Below are positions 27,921 through 37,784 of a stretch of 64,000 bases of DNA, piece after piece. The DNA is from Gemmatimonadaceae bacterium (GTDB taxonomy: Bacteria > Gemmatimonadota > Gemmatimonadetes > Gemmatimonadales > Gemmatimonadaceae): assembly GCA_036003045.1 (NCBI GenBank), contig DASYSS010000040.1, positions 47,644 through 111,643 on the forward strand, written 5' to 3'. A program made the translations under genes and the position numbers. Every line of letters starts with the position of its first letter. The stretch's first letter is position 1. Under the pieces are notes generated by a model that was given only the letters and a program-made list of their open reading frames with translations, was not told where the DNA came from and ran no database searches.

Positions 27921-29654
27921 GTGCTTGTACCGAAGCTCGTCACGACGCTCCAATCATATACGCGCGCCCAATTCGCCGACGACCTCATCGCCGGTGTGAT
28001 CGTCGGCATCGTCGCCCTACCGCTCGCCATCGCCTTTGCCATTGCCAGCGGCGTGAGCCCCGACCGGGGACTGTACACGGCGATCGTCGCCGGCTTCCTC
28101 ATCTCCGCCCTTGGCGGATCGCGCGTGCAGATCGGCGGCCCGACCGGTGCGTTCGTCGTCATCGTGTACGGGATCGTTCAGAAGTACGGATACGACGGCC
28201 TCGCCGTGGCGACCGTGCTCGCCGGGATTTTCCTCGTCGTCATCGGGGCCGTCCGGCTCGGCGCCGTCATCAAATTCGTTCCCCATCCCGTCGTCGTCGG
28301 ATTCACGAGCGGCATCGCCGTCATCATCTTCTCGAGCCAGATCAAGGATTTTCTGGGGCTCAGCATGGGCCCCGTACCCGCGGACTTCCTCGAGAAGTGG
28401 CGCGCGTTCATCGCGCACGCGACGGCGATCAACCCGTACGCGCTCGCCGTGAGCGGGATGGCGCTGGCCATCATCCTCGTGTGGCCCCGCATCAACCGCC
28501 GCATTCCCGGGCCCTTTATCGCGCTTCTCGTGTCGACCGCCGTGCCCCAGCTGCTCGGCTGGCCTGTCGAAACCATCGGCTCGCGGTTTGGTGGGATCAG
28601 CGCGGCGCTCCCGCACCCCGTGGTGCCGCACATAACGTTCGCACAGGCCCAGTCACTCGTCTGGCCCGCGTTCACCATCGCGATGCTGGCGGCGATCGAA
28701 TCGCTCCTCTCCGCGATGGTGGCCGACGGCATGATCGGCGGCCGCCACCGCTCCAACATGGAACTGGTCGCGCAGGGCGTCGCCAACATCGTGTCGCCGA
28801 TGTTCGGCGGCATCCCCGCCACGGGCGCCATCGCGCGTACCGCCACCAATGTGAAGAACGGCGGCCGGACGCCGGTCGCCGGGATGATCCACGCACTCAC
28901 GCTGCTCGTCATCACCCTCTTCGTGGGCAAGTGGGCCGCGCTCATCCCGATGGCGACGCTGGCCGCGATCCTCGTCGTCGTCGCCTATCACATGAGTGAG
29001 TGGCGGTCGTTTCTCGCCGAGCTCACGGCGCCCAAGAGCGACGTCGTCGTGCTCCTCGCCACGTTCTTGCTCACCGTGCTCGTCGACCTCACGGTAGCGA
29101 TCTCGGTCGGCATGGTCGCCGCCGCGTTCCTCTTCATGCGGCGGATGGCGGAAGTGGCGAACGTCAGTGCCGTCACGATCGAGTTGGAAGACGCCGACGA
29201 CCAGTATTCCACCGATCCGAACGCGGTGAGCCGGCGCAGCGTACCCTCGGGGGTCGAGGTATTCGAGGTCAACGGTCCATTTTTCTTTGGCGTCGCCGAG
29301 ACGTTCAGGGACACCGTCGGCCAAGTCGCCAAACGGCCGCGCGTGCTGATCATCCGCCTGCGCAACGTGCCCTCGATCGACTCGAGCGGCATGCACGCGC
29401 TCAAGGATGTCATCCACCGGAGCCGCAAGGAGGGCACGCTCGTGCTTTTATCCGACGTGCATACCCAGCCCCTCGTTGCCATCGGTCGGTCCGCGGTGTT
29501 GGAAGAGATCGGTGAAGAAAATCTCTTTGGCAACCTCGATGACGCCCTCGATCGTGCGCGGGGCCATCTTGGATTGCCGCTCGGCCTGCGCCCGCCGGGT
29601 GCTACTCCGACCGTCGCGCGGGAGACGCCACGCAGATCGCGGATCGCGCAGTAA
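27921..29654 (+). CDS. SulP-family anion transporter with STAS domain
   Basis: A 577-residue transporter of the SLC26/SulP family, moving sulfate, bicarbonate or related anions across the inner membrane. The membrane domain (about residues 20-430) has the family signature stretch (GVSPDRGLYTAIVAGF, GGSRVQIGGPTGAF). The cytoplasmic STAS domain (about 445-560) contains the IDSSGMHAL motif. The GTG at 27921 was chosen because the protein aligns from there with SulP N-termini and GGGGA lies upstream. It is divergent from the Ehr operon and shares its regulatory region. Bicarbonate versus sulfate cannot be decided from sequence. Confidence 0.92.
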   Translation: MLVPKLVTTLQSYTRAQFADDLIAGVIVGIVALPLAIAFAIASGVSPDRGLYTAIVAGFLISALGGSRVQIGGPTGAFVVIVYGIVQKYGYDGLAVATVLAGIFLVVIGAVRLGAVIKFVPHPVVVGFTSGIAVIIFSSQIKDFLGLSMGPVPADFLEKWRAFIAHATAINPYALAVSGMALAIILVWPRINRRIPGPFIALLVSTAVPQLLGWPVETIGSRFGGISAALPHPVVPHITFAQAQSLVWPAFTIAMLAAIESLLSAMVADGMIGGRHRSNMELVAQGVANIVSPMFGGIPATGAIARTATNVKNGGRTPVAGMIHALTLLVITLFVGKWAALIPMATLAAILVVVAYHMSEWRSFLAELTAPKSDVVVLLATFLLTVLVDLTVAISVGMVAAAFLFMRRMAEVANVSAVTIELEDADDQYSTDPNAVSRRSVPSGVEVFEVNGPFFFGVAETFRDTVGQVAKRPRVLIIRLRNVPSIDSSGMHALKDVIHRSRKEGTLVLLSDVHTQPLVAIGRSAVLEEIGEENLFGNLDDALDRARGHLGLPLGLRPPGATPTVARETPRRSRIAQ

Positions 29655-29690
29655 GCGATTCCACCCGAGGACGCGGCGGAGACGGGCGGT

Positions 29691-32600
29691 TCACACCTCG
29701 AGATGGTCGTCGCGGCGGGCGAACATCACGTAGAGCACCGGCATCAAGAAGATGCTGATCAGGAGTCGCGAGAAGAGGCCGCCGACGATCACCAATGCGA
29801 ACGGCTTCTGCGTGTCCGATCCGACGCCGGTCGACAGCGCGGCGGGCAAGAGACCGAGCGCCGCGACGAGTGCCGTCATCATGATCGGCCGGAGACGCAG
29901 CAGCGCCGCCTCGCGCGTCGCTTCGGCGATGCCCTGACCGCCGAGCCGCAGCTCGTTCGCGTACGAGATGTATACGACAGCCGTTTGAACGGACACACCG
30001 AACAAGGCGAGAAACCCGATCATCGAGGAAACCGAGAAGGGTGTTCCCGTGAGCAGCATCGCCAGCAATCCGCCGAGCGGCGCCGAGAGCAGCACGCCGA
30101 TGACCGTGATCAATGGGAACTTCACATTCTTGTACAGGATGAACAGAATCGCGAAGATGAGAATGATCGTCACGGGAAGCACGACGTTCATCTGCGCTCG
30201 AGAGGCGGTGTATTCCTCGAATTCGCCGCCCCAGCGCACCGAGTAGCCGATCGGCAGCTTCAGCTGTTTGTCGACCGCCGCGCGCGCCTCGGCGACGGCG
30301 CTCGCGAGGTCGCGCCCCTCGACCGAGTACTGCACGCCGATGTACCGCGAGTTGTCCTGGCGGTAGATGAACGCGGCGCCGTTCGCGATCTGTACGTCCG
30401 CCACTTCGCGCAGCGGAACCTGATTGCCATCGGGCGTCGCGAGCAGAATGTTTCCGATCTGGTCCGGCGTGCCTCGATACTGTTCCTGCAGACGCACGAC
30501 GAGATCGAACGTGCGCTCGCCTTGCACGACCTGCGTCGCCGATACGCCGCCGACGGCCGCCTCGATCAAGCCGTTCAGCGCGTCGGCGCTCAATCCATAG
30601 CGCGCCATCTTCGCGCGGTCGGCGGTAATCGTCAGACTCGGCTGCCCGAGCTCTTGGACCAACGTCACGTGCTGAATGCCGGGGATCTTCTGGATCACCG
30701 CCTTGATCTGCCGACCCCTGTCCTCGAGCACGTTGAGATCCGTGCCGAACACCTTGACGTCGAGCGAGGCCTTCAGGCCCGTCAACGCCTCGTCGACGGC
30801 GTCTTCGGCCGGCTGCGTGTAGTTGAACGTGATGCCGGGGAACACGGCGAGCTTCTTGTGGATCGCCTCGATCAGCTCGTCCTTCGAGTGGAATTGTCCG
30901 TTCCACTCACCGTATGGCTTGAGGCCGACGTAGAACTCGGCGTTGAAGAATCCGGTTGGGTCGGTGCCGCCGTCGTCGCGGCCGTGCTCGGATGCGACAT
31001 CAGTCACTTCGGGGAAGCTCTGGAGGATCTTCCGAATTTGCGGCACGATCGCCGCCGATTCCTCGAACGAGATCGTGTACGGCATCGTCGCGCGCACCCA
31101 CAGCGCGCCCTCGTCGAGCTTGGGCATGAACTCGCCGCCGCGCGACCAGGCGATGAGCGCCGAGACGGCGAACAACACGAGCGAAGCAACGACCGTGGCC
31201 GTTCGATGGTCGAGACACCAATCGAGCCCGCGCGCGTACTGCCGCTTGATCCACTCGAACACGTGGTTGGTACGCTCGCGCACGCCGTTCCGCAGCACGA
31301 TCGAGCAGAGGACTGGAATGACCGTCAACGTGAGAAAGAGCGATCCGAGCAGCGCGTAGATCGTCGTGTCGGCCATCGGCCGGAAGAGCTTCGCCGACGG
31401 CCCGGTGAGCGCGTAGATCGGAAGGAATCCGGCGACGATGACCGCGATCGCGTACACGATCGGCCGATTCACCTCGGAGGCCGCCGCGAACAGCACGTCC
31501 TTGACGCGGTATTGCGTTCCGTGCCGTTCGGCGAGCTGGCGATAGATGTTCTCCACCATCACGACCGCGCCGTCGACGAGAATGCCGAAGTCGATCGCGC
31601 CGATCGAGAGCAGGTTCGCCGGAATGTTGCGCAAGTCGAGCAACATGAACGCGATCAGCAGCGACAACGGGACCGTCGCCGCGACGATCAATCCCGAGCG
31701 AATGTCGTACAGGAAGAAGATCAACACCACGACGACGAGCAGAATCCCGCGAATGAGATTGTCGGCGACGGTGTGCGTCGTGAGCGACACGAGATCGCTG
31801 CGATCGTAGTACGGAACGACCTTCACATCCTTGGGGAGGACGTGGTCGTTCAGCTCCCGTGTTTTTTCTTCGACCCGCTTGAGAACGACTTGCGCCTGTT
31901 CTCCGGTGCGCATCAGGACGATGCCTTCGACGGCGTCGTCGGTCGTGTCGAATCCGAACTGCCCGAGCCGCGGCGCGTGCCCGATCTCGACCTTCGCGAC
32001 GTCCTTCACGAGGATGGGCACGTTGTTCTTCACGGCGAGCACGATGTTGCCGATGTCCTCGAGCGTCACGACGCGTCCGAGGCCGCGCACGTAGAAGAAC
32101 TGGCCGCCCTCCGAATAGAACCCGCCGCCCGCGTTGCTGTTGTTCGAGCTGAGCGCGGCCGAGACATCACTGATCGCCAGTCCGGCGCCGGCGAGCTTCG
32201 TCGGATCGATCAGCACCTGGTACTGCATCGTCTCGCCGCCGAGCGACGCGACGTCGGCCACGCCGGGCACCGCACGGAACGCCTTGTCGAGCACCCAGTC
32301 CTGCAGCACGTGGAGATCCATCGCCGAGCGATCGGAGCTCTTGATCACGTACCGATAGACGAGTCCCGATGGCGAGAACGGCGCCTCGATGTCCGCCCCG
32401 ACACCGTCGGGCAGCGACGCCCCGCTCAGGCGCTCGAAGACTTGCTGGCGCGCGAAGTAGAGATCCGTGCCTTCGGTGAACGTGACGCGGATGCTCGACA
32501 GCCCGTAGAGAGACACCGAGCGCATCACGACCAGGTTCGGCAGGCCGTTCAGCTCCGTCTCGATCGGAACCGTCACGAGCCGCTCGACTTCTTCGGCGGC

Positions 32601-32846
32601 GTGTCCGGGCCACTGCGCCGTCAGCTCGACGGCCGGAGGCGAGACGTCGGGGTACGCGTCGACCGGCAGTCGTTTCAGCGAGAAAATCCCGACACCAATG
32701 ATGGCGACGGTGATCAACGCGATGATGAGCGGCTGGCCGACGGACGCTTCGACCAGCTTTTGAATCGGTCCCCGCCGCGCCCCGGCGCCGCCGTCGGCGG
32801 TGTAGTCGGTGGATTCGGTCGGCGGACGAGTTGGAGGAGCGCTCAC
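29691..32846 (-). CDS. RND efflux permease, heavy-metal (CzcA/CusA) family
   Basis: A 1051-residue trimeric inner-membrane pump of the HME-RND family, driving metal efflux through a tripartite channel with the adaptor and TolC-like protein encoded just upstream. About 12 helices and two large periplasmic loops are visible. The proton-relay motif in TM4 is DFGILVDGAVVMVEN (about residues 415-430), as in CzcA-type pumps. The porter loop reads FNYTQPAEDAVDEAL, closer to the CzcA/CnrA pattern (TQP) than to CusA (TMP). The ATG overlaps the adaptor stop (ATGA). Substrate: a divalent cation or copper, with copper favoured by context. Confidence 0.92.
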   Translation of the reverse strand: MSAPPTRPPTESTDYTADGGAGARRGPIQKLVEASVGQPLIIALITVAIIGVGIFSLKRLPVDAYPDVSPPAVELTAQWPGHAAEEVERLVTVPIETELNGLPNLVVMRSVSLYGLSSIRVTFTEGTDLYFARQQVFERLSGASLPDGVGADIEAPFSPSGLVYRYVIKSSDRSAMDLHVLQDWVLDKAFRAVPGVADVASLGGETMQYQVLIDPTKLAGAGLAISDVSAALSSNNSNAGGGFYSEGGQFFYVRGLGRVVTLEDIGNIVLAVKNNVPILVKDVAKVEIGHAPRLGQFGFDTTDDAVEGIVLMRTGEQAQVVLKRVEEKTRELNDHVLPKDVKVVPYYDRSDLVSLTTHTVADNLIRGILLVVVVLIFFLYDIRSGLIVAATVPLSLLIAFMLLDLRNIPANLLSIGAIDFGILVDGAVVMVENIYRQLAERHGTQYRVKDVLFAAASEVNRPIVYAIAVIVAGFLPIYALTGPSAKLFRPMADTTIYALLGSLFLTLTVIPVLCSIVLRNGVRERTNHVFEWIKRQYARGLDWCLDHRTATVVASLVLFAVSALIAWSRGGEFMPKLDEGALWVRATMPYTISFEESAAIVPQIRKILQSFPEVTDVASEHGRDDGGTDPTGFFNAEFYVGLKPYGEWNGQFHSKDELIEAIHKKLAVFPGITFNYTQPAEDAVDEALTGLKASLDVKVFGTDLNVLEDRGRQIKAVIQKIPGIQHVTLVQELGQPSLTITADRAKMARYGLSADALNGLIEAAVGGVSATQVVQGERTFDLVVRLQEQYRGTPDQIGNILLATPDGNQVPLREVADVQIANGAAFIYRQDNSRYIGVQYSVEGRDLASAVAEARAAVDKQLKLPIGYSVRWGGEFEEYTASRAQMNVVLPVTIILIFAILFILYKNVKFPLITVIGVLLSAPLGGLLAMLLTGTPFSVSSMIGFLALFGVSVQTAVVYISYANELRLGGQGIAEATREAALLRLRPIMMTALVAALGLLPAALSTGVGSDTQKPFALVIVGGLFSRLLISIFLMPVLYVMFARRDDHLEV

Positions 32847-34000
32847 TGCGTCTCCGCGAACTCGAGAAAGAGCGCGCCTTCCGCCACGATCTGGTCGCCG
32901 TCGACGAGACCGGACACGACCTCATAGGAATCGCCGACTCGGCTGCCGAGCGTGACCTTTCGCCGGGCGAACGAGCCCCCAGGCGCCGTCATGAACACGT
33001 ACGGAAGATTCTGCTCGTCGCGCATCACCGCCGACACGGGCGCGAGGATGCCGTGATGTTCGCTAGTCGACTTGATCTGAACGCGTACGAACATGTCGCG
33101 GCGCAGCGCGCGATTTCCGTTCGGCACCACAATGCGAACTTGCACCGCCTTCGTCCCCGGATCGGCGAGCGACGCGATGTAGTCGACGCGGCCGGGCATC
33201 GGCTTCCGTGCGTCGTCGGCGATGATGTCCGCCGACTGCCCGACCGAGACGTCGCCGAGGTCGTTGGCGAACACGTTGGCCAACACCCACATGGTCGAAA
33301 GGTCGGCGATCGTGAAGGTCGGCGTCGTTCCGGCCGCGAGCAGTTGTCCCTGCGAGATCAGCTTCTCGACGATCGTGCCGTCGATCGGCGCGCGAATCAC
33401 GGCGGCGATCGACGTCTTCTTGCCATCGCGCACCGCCTGGATCTGTTCCTCGTCGACGCCGAGCGAGCGCATTCCCTCGATCGCGGCGCCGAGGTCGGCG
33501 TCGGCGGACGCAAGGTCGGCCTGCGCCTGCTCCAAGTCGGTGCGGGCGAGCGCGTCGTTCTTGAAGAGCGCGGAGTCCTGGGCGTAGATGCGCTTGGCGT
33601 TTCGGACCGCCGTTTCCGCCTTGCGATACGTCGCGACCGCCGCCGCGAAATCGGGCGACGACACCTCGGCGAGCGCGTCGCCCTTGTGCACGAAGTGGCC
33701 CGGCTCGGCGAGCACGTGCAGCGCCGGACCCGAGACCGGAGACAAGACTTGGGTCGAATGATCGCCATTAAAGGCGACGTTGCCCGTGGCCTCGACGGTG
33801 GGACGGAACGTCACCGCCTTCACGGCGACGATGTGGATCCGCTGCCGCTGGTCGGCGGTGACGGTCAGGTTGCTCGGCTTGGGACCGAGCGACGTGTCGC
33901 CGAGCTGACGGCCGGACGCGTCGTTCGACGAGCACGCGCCGACGAATCCGGCGGTCAGCAAGCAGGCGGAAACGAGCCCGCGATGTGTTCGGGTAGTCAT
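32843..34000 (-). CDS. RND periplasmic adaptor (CzcB/CusB/HlyD-type)
   Basis: A 385-residue membrane-fusion lipoprotein with signal and lipobox (LLTAGFVGACS). The barrel-sandwich (lipoyl) motif VLSPVSGPALHVLAEPGHFVHKGDALAEVSSPDF is followed by a helical hairpin (about residues 115-180), a second lipoyl half (APIDGTIVEKLISQGQLL), and beta-barrel and membrane-proximal domains. No C-terminal metallochaperone or His-rich extension is present. It overlaps both neighbours by ATGA, giving an adaptor-pump-channel operon. Confidence 0.93.
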   Translation of the reverse strand: MTTRTHRGLVSACLLTAGFVGACSSNDASGRQLGDTSLGPKPSNLTVTADQRQRIHIVAVKAVTFRPTVEATGNVAFNGDHSTQVLSPVSGPALHVLAEPGHFVHKGDALAEVSSPDFAAAVATYRKAETAVRNAKRIYAQDSALFKNDALARTDLEQAQADLASADADLGAAIEGMRSLGVDEEQIQAVRDGKKTSIAAVIRAPIDGTIVEKLISQGQLLAAGTTPTFTIADLSTMWVLANVFANDLGDVSVGQSADIIADDARKPMPGRVDYIASLADPGTKAVQVRIVVPNGNRALRRDMFVRVQIKSTSEHHGILAPVSAVMRDEQNLPYVFMTAPGGSFARRKVTLGSRVGDSYEVVSGLVDGDQIVAEGALFLEFAETQ

Positions 34001-35301
34001 CGGATGGTCGCCCCGTAGGCGGTAGTGCTGAGTCCGAGCGCGCGATCGAGATCCGCGCGGGCCGTGTTCGCCGCCGCGAGCGCGTCGGCGAGTTGGGCTT
34101 CAGCTTGCAGAAGTGCGGTTCGCGCGGTGATCACCTCGAGCGCTGACGACCCGCCGAGGCTGTAGCTGGTGGACGAGACGCGGTACGCTTCGCGCGCCGA
34201 CGGCACGAGCTCGTCGCGCAGGAAGGTCACTTGCCGCATCGTGGTGCTGGCGTTGGCGTACGCCGCGCGAACGTCTTGCGTGACCTGCGCCCGCGTGTCG
34301 CGGTACGTCGCCGCCAACTCCGACTCGGTGTGCTGCGACAGGGCGATGTCGCCGCGTGCGTGCTGCCAGTAAAAGAGCGGCAGCGGCATCGAGATGCCGG
34401 TCGTGAAGAGCGCTTGGCCCGGCGCCGAGTAGTCCTTCGCGACGCCGAAGGTGACGTCGGGAATCCAGAACTCTTTCGCGAGCTTGGTCGTCGCCGACTG
34501 GCCGAGCTGGAGCTGCTGGAGGGCCTTGAGCTCCTGCCGGTTCTGCAGCGCGATCGTTTCGATCGTCGCCGAGTCGGGCAACGTGGGCGGCAGCGCCAGC
34601 GTGTCCGTCGGAACGATCGGCGCGCCGACGACTCGGCCGAGTGTGCGGTTGAGCGACGCTTGCGCGTTCAGCAGATCGCGCTCGTTCGAGATGAGATCGT
34701 TCTGCGCCTGCGCGACCGTGACCCGCGCCTGGATGACGTCGAGCTTGGCGACCGTTCCCGCCTCGAAGCGCGCCATCGTTCGCGTCAGAAAATCCTGGGC
34801 GAGCTTTTGGGCGTCGATCAGATTCTGCCGGTGAAGCAGTGCGACGAGCAGCGAGTCGTACGTCGCCGATGCCTGGAGCGCGATCGTCTGTTGCTGGAGC
34901 CGAAGGTTCGCCTGCGAATTCCCGACGTCCGCCAAGCCAATCTTGTTGTTGAGCCGGAACTTGTCCGGAAAGGGAATTGAGAGGCCAAGCGTGACCGGTC
35001 GCGACGGCGCGCCGTTGAACGCGAACGGGCTGGTCTCCTGATCGAACCCCGCCGTGAATTGCGGATCCGGAATCGCGTTGCCGGTCACGCGACGCGCGGC
35101 GGCCTCGCCGACCTGCTGGCGCGCCGCTTCGATTTGGCCGTTGCCCGTCAGCGCCGCGGCGATTGCCTGCAGGCGCGACAGACGTAGCGTGTCGGTCGAT
35201 CGGTCTTGATTGCCCCGCGCGGCACCCGCTTGTGCGGTGCAACGCGGAGCCGTGGCGCTGGCAACTGCGGCCAGCGCACACACTCCAAACAAAAGGCGCA
35301 T
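33997..35301 (-). CDS. TolC-family outer-membrane efflux protein (CzcC-like)
   Basis: A 434-residue outer-membrane channel component with a signal peptide ending near RCTAQA. Two TolC repeats form long coiled-coil helices: one around residues 150-205 (KLDVIQARVTVAQAQNDL) and one around 370-425 (SALEVITARTALLQAEAQLADALAAANTARADLDRALG). The length matches CzcC/CusC-like proteins. Its stop overlaps the adaptor start. It completes a tripartite pump. Confidence 0.93.
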   Translation of the reverse strand: MRLLFGVCALAAVASATAPRCTAQAGAARGNQDRSTDTLRLSRLQAIAAALTGNGQIEAARQQVGEAAARRVTGNAIPDPQFTAGFDQETSPFAFNGAPSRPVTLGLSIPFPDKFRLNNKIGLADVGNSQANLRLQQQTIALQASATYDSLLVALLHRQNLIDAQKLAQDFLTRTMARFEAGTVAKLDVIQARVTVAQAQNDLISNERDLLNAQASLNRTLGRVVGAPIVPTDTLALPPTLPDSATIETIALQNRQELKALQQLQLGQSATTKLAKEFWIPDVTFGVAKDYSAPGQALFTTGISMPLPLFYWQHARGDIALSQHTESELAATYRDTRAQVTQDVRAAYANASTTMRQVTFLRDELVPSAREAYRVSSTSYSLGGSSALEVITARTALLQAEAQLADALAAANTARADLDRALGLSTTAYGATIR

Positions 35302-35347
35302 GTTGTCCCTGATTGTGGATCTGAGGCGTGCTGCTACTGCGGCGAGC

Positions 35348-35695
35348 TCAGATCAATCGGGGAGGTGCGCGCGGGTTGTCCTGTGAGAATCGGTCGGCTG
35401 CGACGACGTGAACGCGCGCTTCGGCGACCGTGGCGGAAACTTCGGTGGAGGGCCGCAGCCCGACGTCGGCCGCGCGCGGCGTTCCGTGAATCGAACGAGC
35501 TTGGCACGACGCGCACGTCGCTTCGTTGTGCGCGTAATGCAGCTTCACCCCGCCGCTTTCGACGTGCGACGCCATCTCCGGCCGGCGGCCTTCGGCCAGC
35601 GGAGACAATGCGACAGCCACCTGTGCGATCAACGCCACAAGGGCGATGACCAGCGTCAGCGTGGGCCGGCGTCTATGTCGAGTGAGGGTGGGCAT
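35348..35695 (-). CDS. Small secreted protein with CxxC motif, metal locus
   Basis: A 115-residue protein of unknown family. One hydrophobic N-terminal helix (LTLVIALVALIAQVAVALSP) suggests export or a membrane anchor. The mature part has HYAHNEATCASCQARSIHG, a CxxC flanked by histidines that could bind a metal. It precedes the TolC gene by 46 nt on the same strand and follows the YcnI-like gene, so it is probably part of the same metal-response operon. Metal binding is an inference. Confidence 0.6.
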   Translation of the reverse strand: MPTLTRHRRRPTLTLVIALVALIAQVAVALSPLAEGRRPEMASHVESGGVKLHYAHNEATCASCQARSIHGTPRAADVGLRPSTEVSATVAEARVHVVAADRFSQDNPRAPPRLI

Positions 35696-35840
35696 TCGTT
35701 CGATGTAAGCCTATTCCTGGACGAGTCGAGGCGCCAGACGGCCACAACGGCTCACGGGCGGGCCCGTCCACTCGTGTTACGCCGAAGTCACCCATATGGT
35801 TGCAACTCATGGACTTTCGCATACAAATCTTCGCGCCTTT

Positions 35841-36434
35841 TCAAGCTTGAGTGCGCGGACGCAGCGCGAGTCCGGTCGCAATGAGGGCGAGCGCCAGGGC
35901 CGCCCACGAAACCAGCGACGTTCCGGCCACGCCTCCCCCGGATCCGGTCGCTGACTCCGCTGCCGTTCGGATGCTCGTCGACGACGCGGGCCGTTTCGAG
36001 CCCTCCGGGCCCGTCCATTCGACGACCTCGCCGTCGGCGTAGGTCTGAAGCGTCGGCCAGGCCACCTGTGCTTCTGTTTTTGGATTCGCGGCGCTGAACG
36101 GGAACTCGACGAATCGCTGCGGCGCGAGCGTGCCGGTCCACACCGCGCCGGTGATGTGCTTGGCCGAGTCCGAGAGCACCTCGAGCTGCCAGCCCGGAAC
36201 GTCCTCGAACGACGTCACGCGAACGCCGGCCGGGAACCGAATCTCGACGCGGGTCGTCGCGACCGTTTTCTCGTTCGGCACGCGAAGCACGTAACGCTCG
36301 AACGTCCCGGTCGTGGAGATCTTGGGGAAGACGACCGCATGCGCAAATGCGATCAACGGCCCGGCGAGAACGACCGTCGATGCCGCGACCGCCGCGAGCG
36401 CGACTTTCAAGGGAAGACGCATGATTCGAATCAC
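35841..36434 (-). CDS. YcnI-like DUF1775 copper-binding protein
   Basis: A 197-residue exported protein of the YcnI/DUF1775 family, which in characterised members binds Cu(II) through the mature N-terminal histidine. The signal peptide ends AFA, giving mature HAVVFPKIS with His at position 1. The conserved FEDVPGWQLEV and VWTGTLAPQRFVEFPFSA stretches follow. A C-terminal helix (about residues 170-190) should anchor it in the membrane. The GTG start overlaps the TGA of the CopC-CopD gene (GTGA), so the two are translationally coupled; an ATG four codons later is possible. Confidence 0.87.
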   Translation of the reverse strand: MIRIMRLPLKVALAAVAASTVVLAGPLIAFAHAVVFPKISTTGTFERYVLRVPNEKTVATTRVEIRFPAGVRVTSFEDVPGWQLEVLSDSAKHITGAVWTGTLAPQRFVEFPFSAANPKTEAQVAWPTLQTYADGEVVEWTGPEGSKRPASSTSIRTAAESATGSGGGVAGTSLVSWAALALALIATGLALRPRTQA

Positions 36435-37765
36435 GAATGTGTGAGCGTCGCGTGCGACGCCATCGAGGGAGGAGGAGGAGAGACGTACGCGAGCCAACCG
36501 CCGAGCAGTATTACCAGCACCATCACGACCACTTCGACACGAAGCGCGCGGCGAAACGCGTCGATTGCCGGCGTGCCCACGCCAGTCGAGATACGCGGCA
36601 GGCTCCGCGAACGATGGTACGCGCCGAATCCGACCAGCACGCACAGGCCGACCGCTTTCGCGATCGTGATCGCGCCGTACGCGGACGTGAACACGGCGCG
36701 CACCGACGGGAGGAACGCGATCGCCTGAACCGTTCCCGAGACCGCGACGAATACGACGGCCCACAATGCGACGACCGACACGCGCAGCGCCTCGCGTCGC
36801 ATCGTGATCGAGTCGTCGCGCGTTACCGTGACGAGCCAGGTCAGCCCGCCGAGCCACGCGGCGCCGGCCAGCAGGTGTAGCGATTTGGCGGGAATCGCGA
36901 CGACCGGATACATCGCGGCCGAGTGGCCCGCCCAACCGCTGACGACCAACGCCGTGACGGCGAACGCAAATGCCAGCCGAGGACGCCGCGCGAGCGCCGA
37001 CGCCCAGAGAGAAAGCGCCGCGAGACCCACGCGCCATTCCTCGACGCGGGCGACGCCGCTGCGCAGCAGCGTCGTCGTCTCTTCGCCGCCGAGCCGGTGG
37101 GTCGCCGACGCGTTCAACAGCCACGCGACGAAGTGCAAGACGAACAACACAGCGGTGCTCACCGAGAGCCACGCGATCGCGCGCCGCACGCGCGCGGCGC
37201 CTGCGTGGTCGCGCAGGGGCGTCGGCGAGCCGAGCGTCGCAAAGCCGAGAAGTCCGGTCAGCGCCATGAGCAACGCGAGCGCCGCACCGCGCAACACGGC
37301 CGGCACGACCGGCGCGCCGACGATGGACGGCCCCCAGACCGGCGAAGCGGCCGTCGTCGTATCAGCCGTTAACGGCGGCGCCGCTTGCGATCCCGCTCCG
37401 ACCCAAAACGCGTAGCTGCCCTCCACCGGGTGACCGTCGGCGGACACGACGCGCCACCGTACGCGATACGCACCGGCCGCGAGTTGCTCGACCGTGCCGA
37501 TGAGGGCGCGCACGTCGTGGGGATCGCCACGCACGGCGAGCTGGCGCGCAGTGCCGTCGCTCGCGATGAGCGACAGCCGAGCCAATGTCGGATCGATTTC
37601 TTCACTGAAGACGAGACGCACTCGCGCCGGGCCCGAATTCAAGTGGGCGTTGGCCGCGGGCTCGGCGCCCACCAACATGGCGTGCGCCTGCGCCACGGCG
37701 CGCAGTACGAGGAGCAGCGCGATAGCCACTCCGAACGCCCGCAGACCGCGGCGCACCGCGCGCAT
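36431..37765 (-). CDS. CopC-CopD fusion copper-resistance/uptake protein (YcnJ-like)
   Basis: A 444-residue fusion. After the signal peptide (ending AQA) the CopC domain starts with His (HAMLVGAEPAANAHL) and contains DGHPVEGSYAFWVG; the N-terminal His plus this Asp and His match the Cu(II) site of CopC. The CopD part (about residues 165-440) is an eight-helix membrane domain with conserved histidines (AGHSAAMYP, KSLHLLAGAAWLGG). Such proteins bind periplasmic copper and may import it. The ATG at 37765 has GGAG 8 nt upstream; a GTG two codons earlier is too close to that site. Confidence 0.9.
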   Translation of the reverse strand: MRAVRRGLRAFGVAIALLLVLRAVAQAHAMLVGAEPAANAHLNSGPARVRLVFSEEIDPTLARLSLIASDGTARQLAVRGDPHDVRALIGTVEQLAAGAYRVRWRVVSADGHPVEGSYAFWVGAGSQAAPPLTADTTTAASPVWGPSIVGAPVVPAVLRGAALALLMALTGLLGFATLGSPTPLRDHAGAARVRRAIAWLSVSTAVLFVLHFVAWLLNASATHRLGGEETTTLLRSGVARVEEWRVGLAALSLWASALARRPRLAFAFAVTALVVSGWAGHSAAMYPVVAIPAKSLHLLAGAAWLGGLTWLVTVTRDDSITMRREALRVSVVALWAVVFVAVSGTVQAIAFLPSVRAVFTSAYGAITIAKAVGLCVLVGFGAYHRSRSLPRISTGVGTPAIDAFRRALRVEVVVMVLVILLGGWLAYVSPPPPSMASHATLTHS

Positions 37766-37784
37766 CCTCACAGCTCCGTGAGGA

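Noticed and set aside
29703..32927. A 1074-codon open frame on the plus strand antisense to the RND permease
   Set aside because: It is a shadow of the high-GC coding frame on the other strand. The translation is rich in Arg, His, Asp and Gln with no domain, and the minus-strand frame is a full RND pump.
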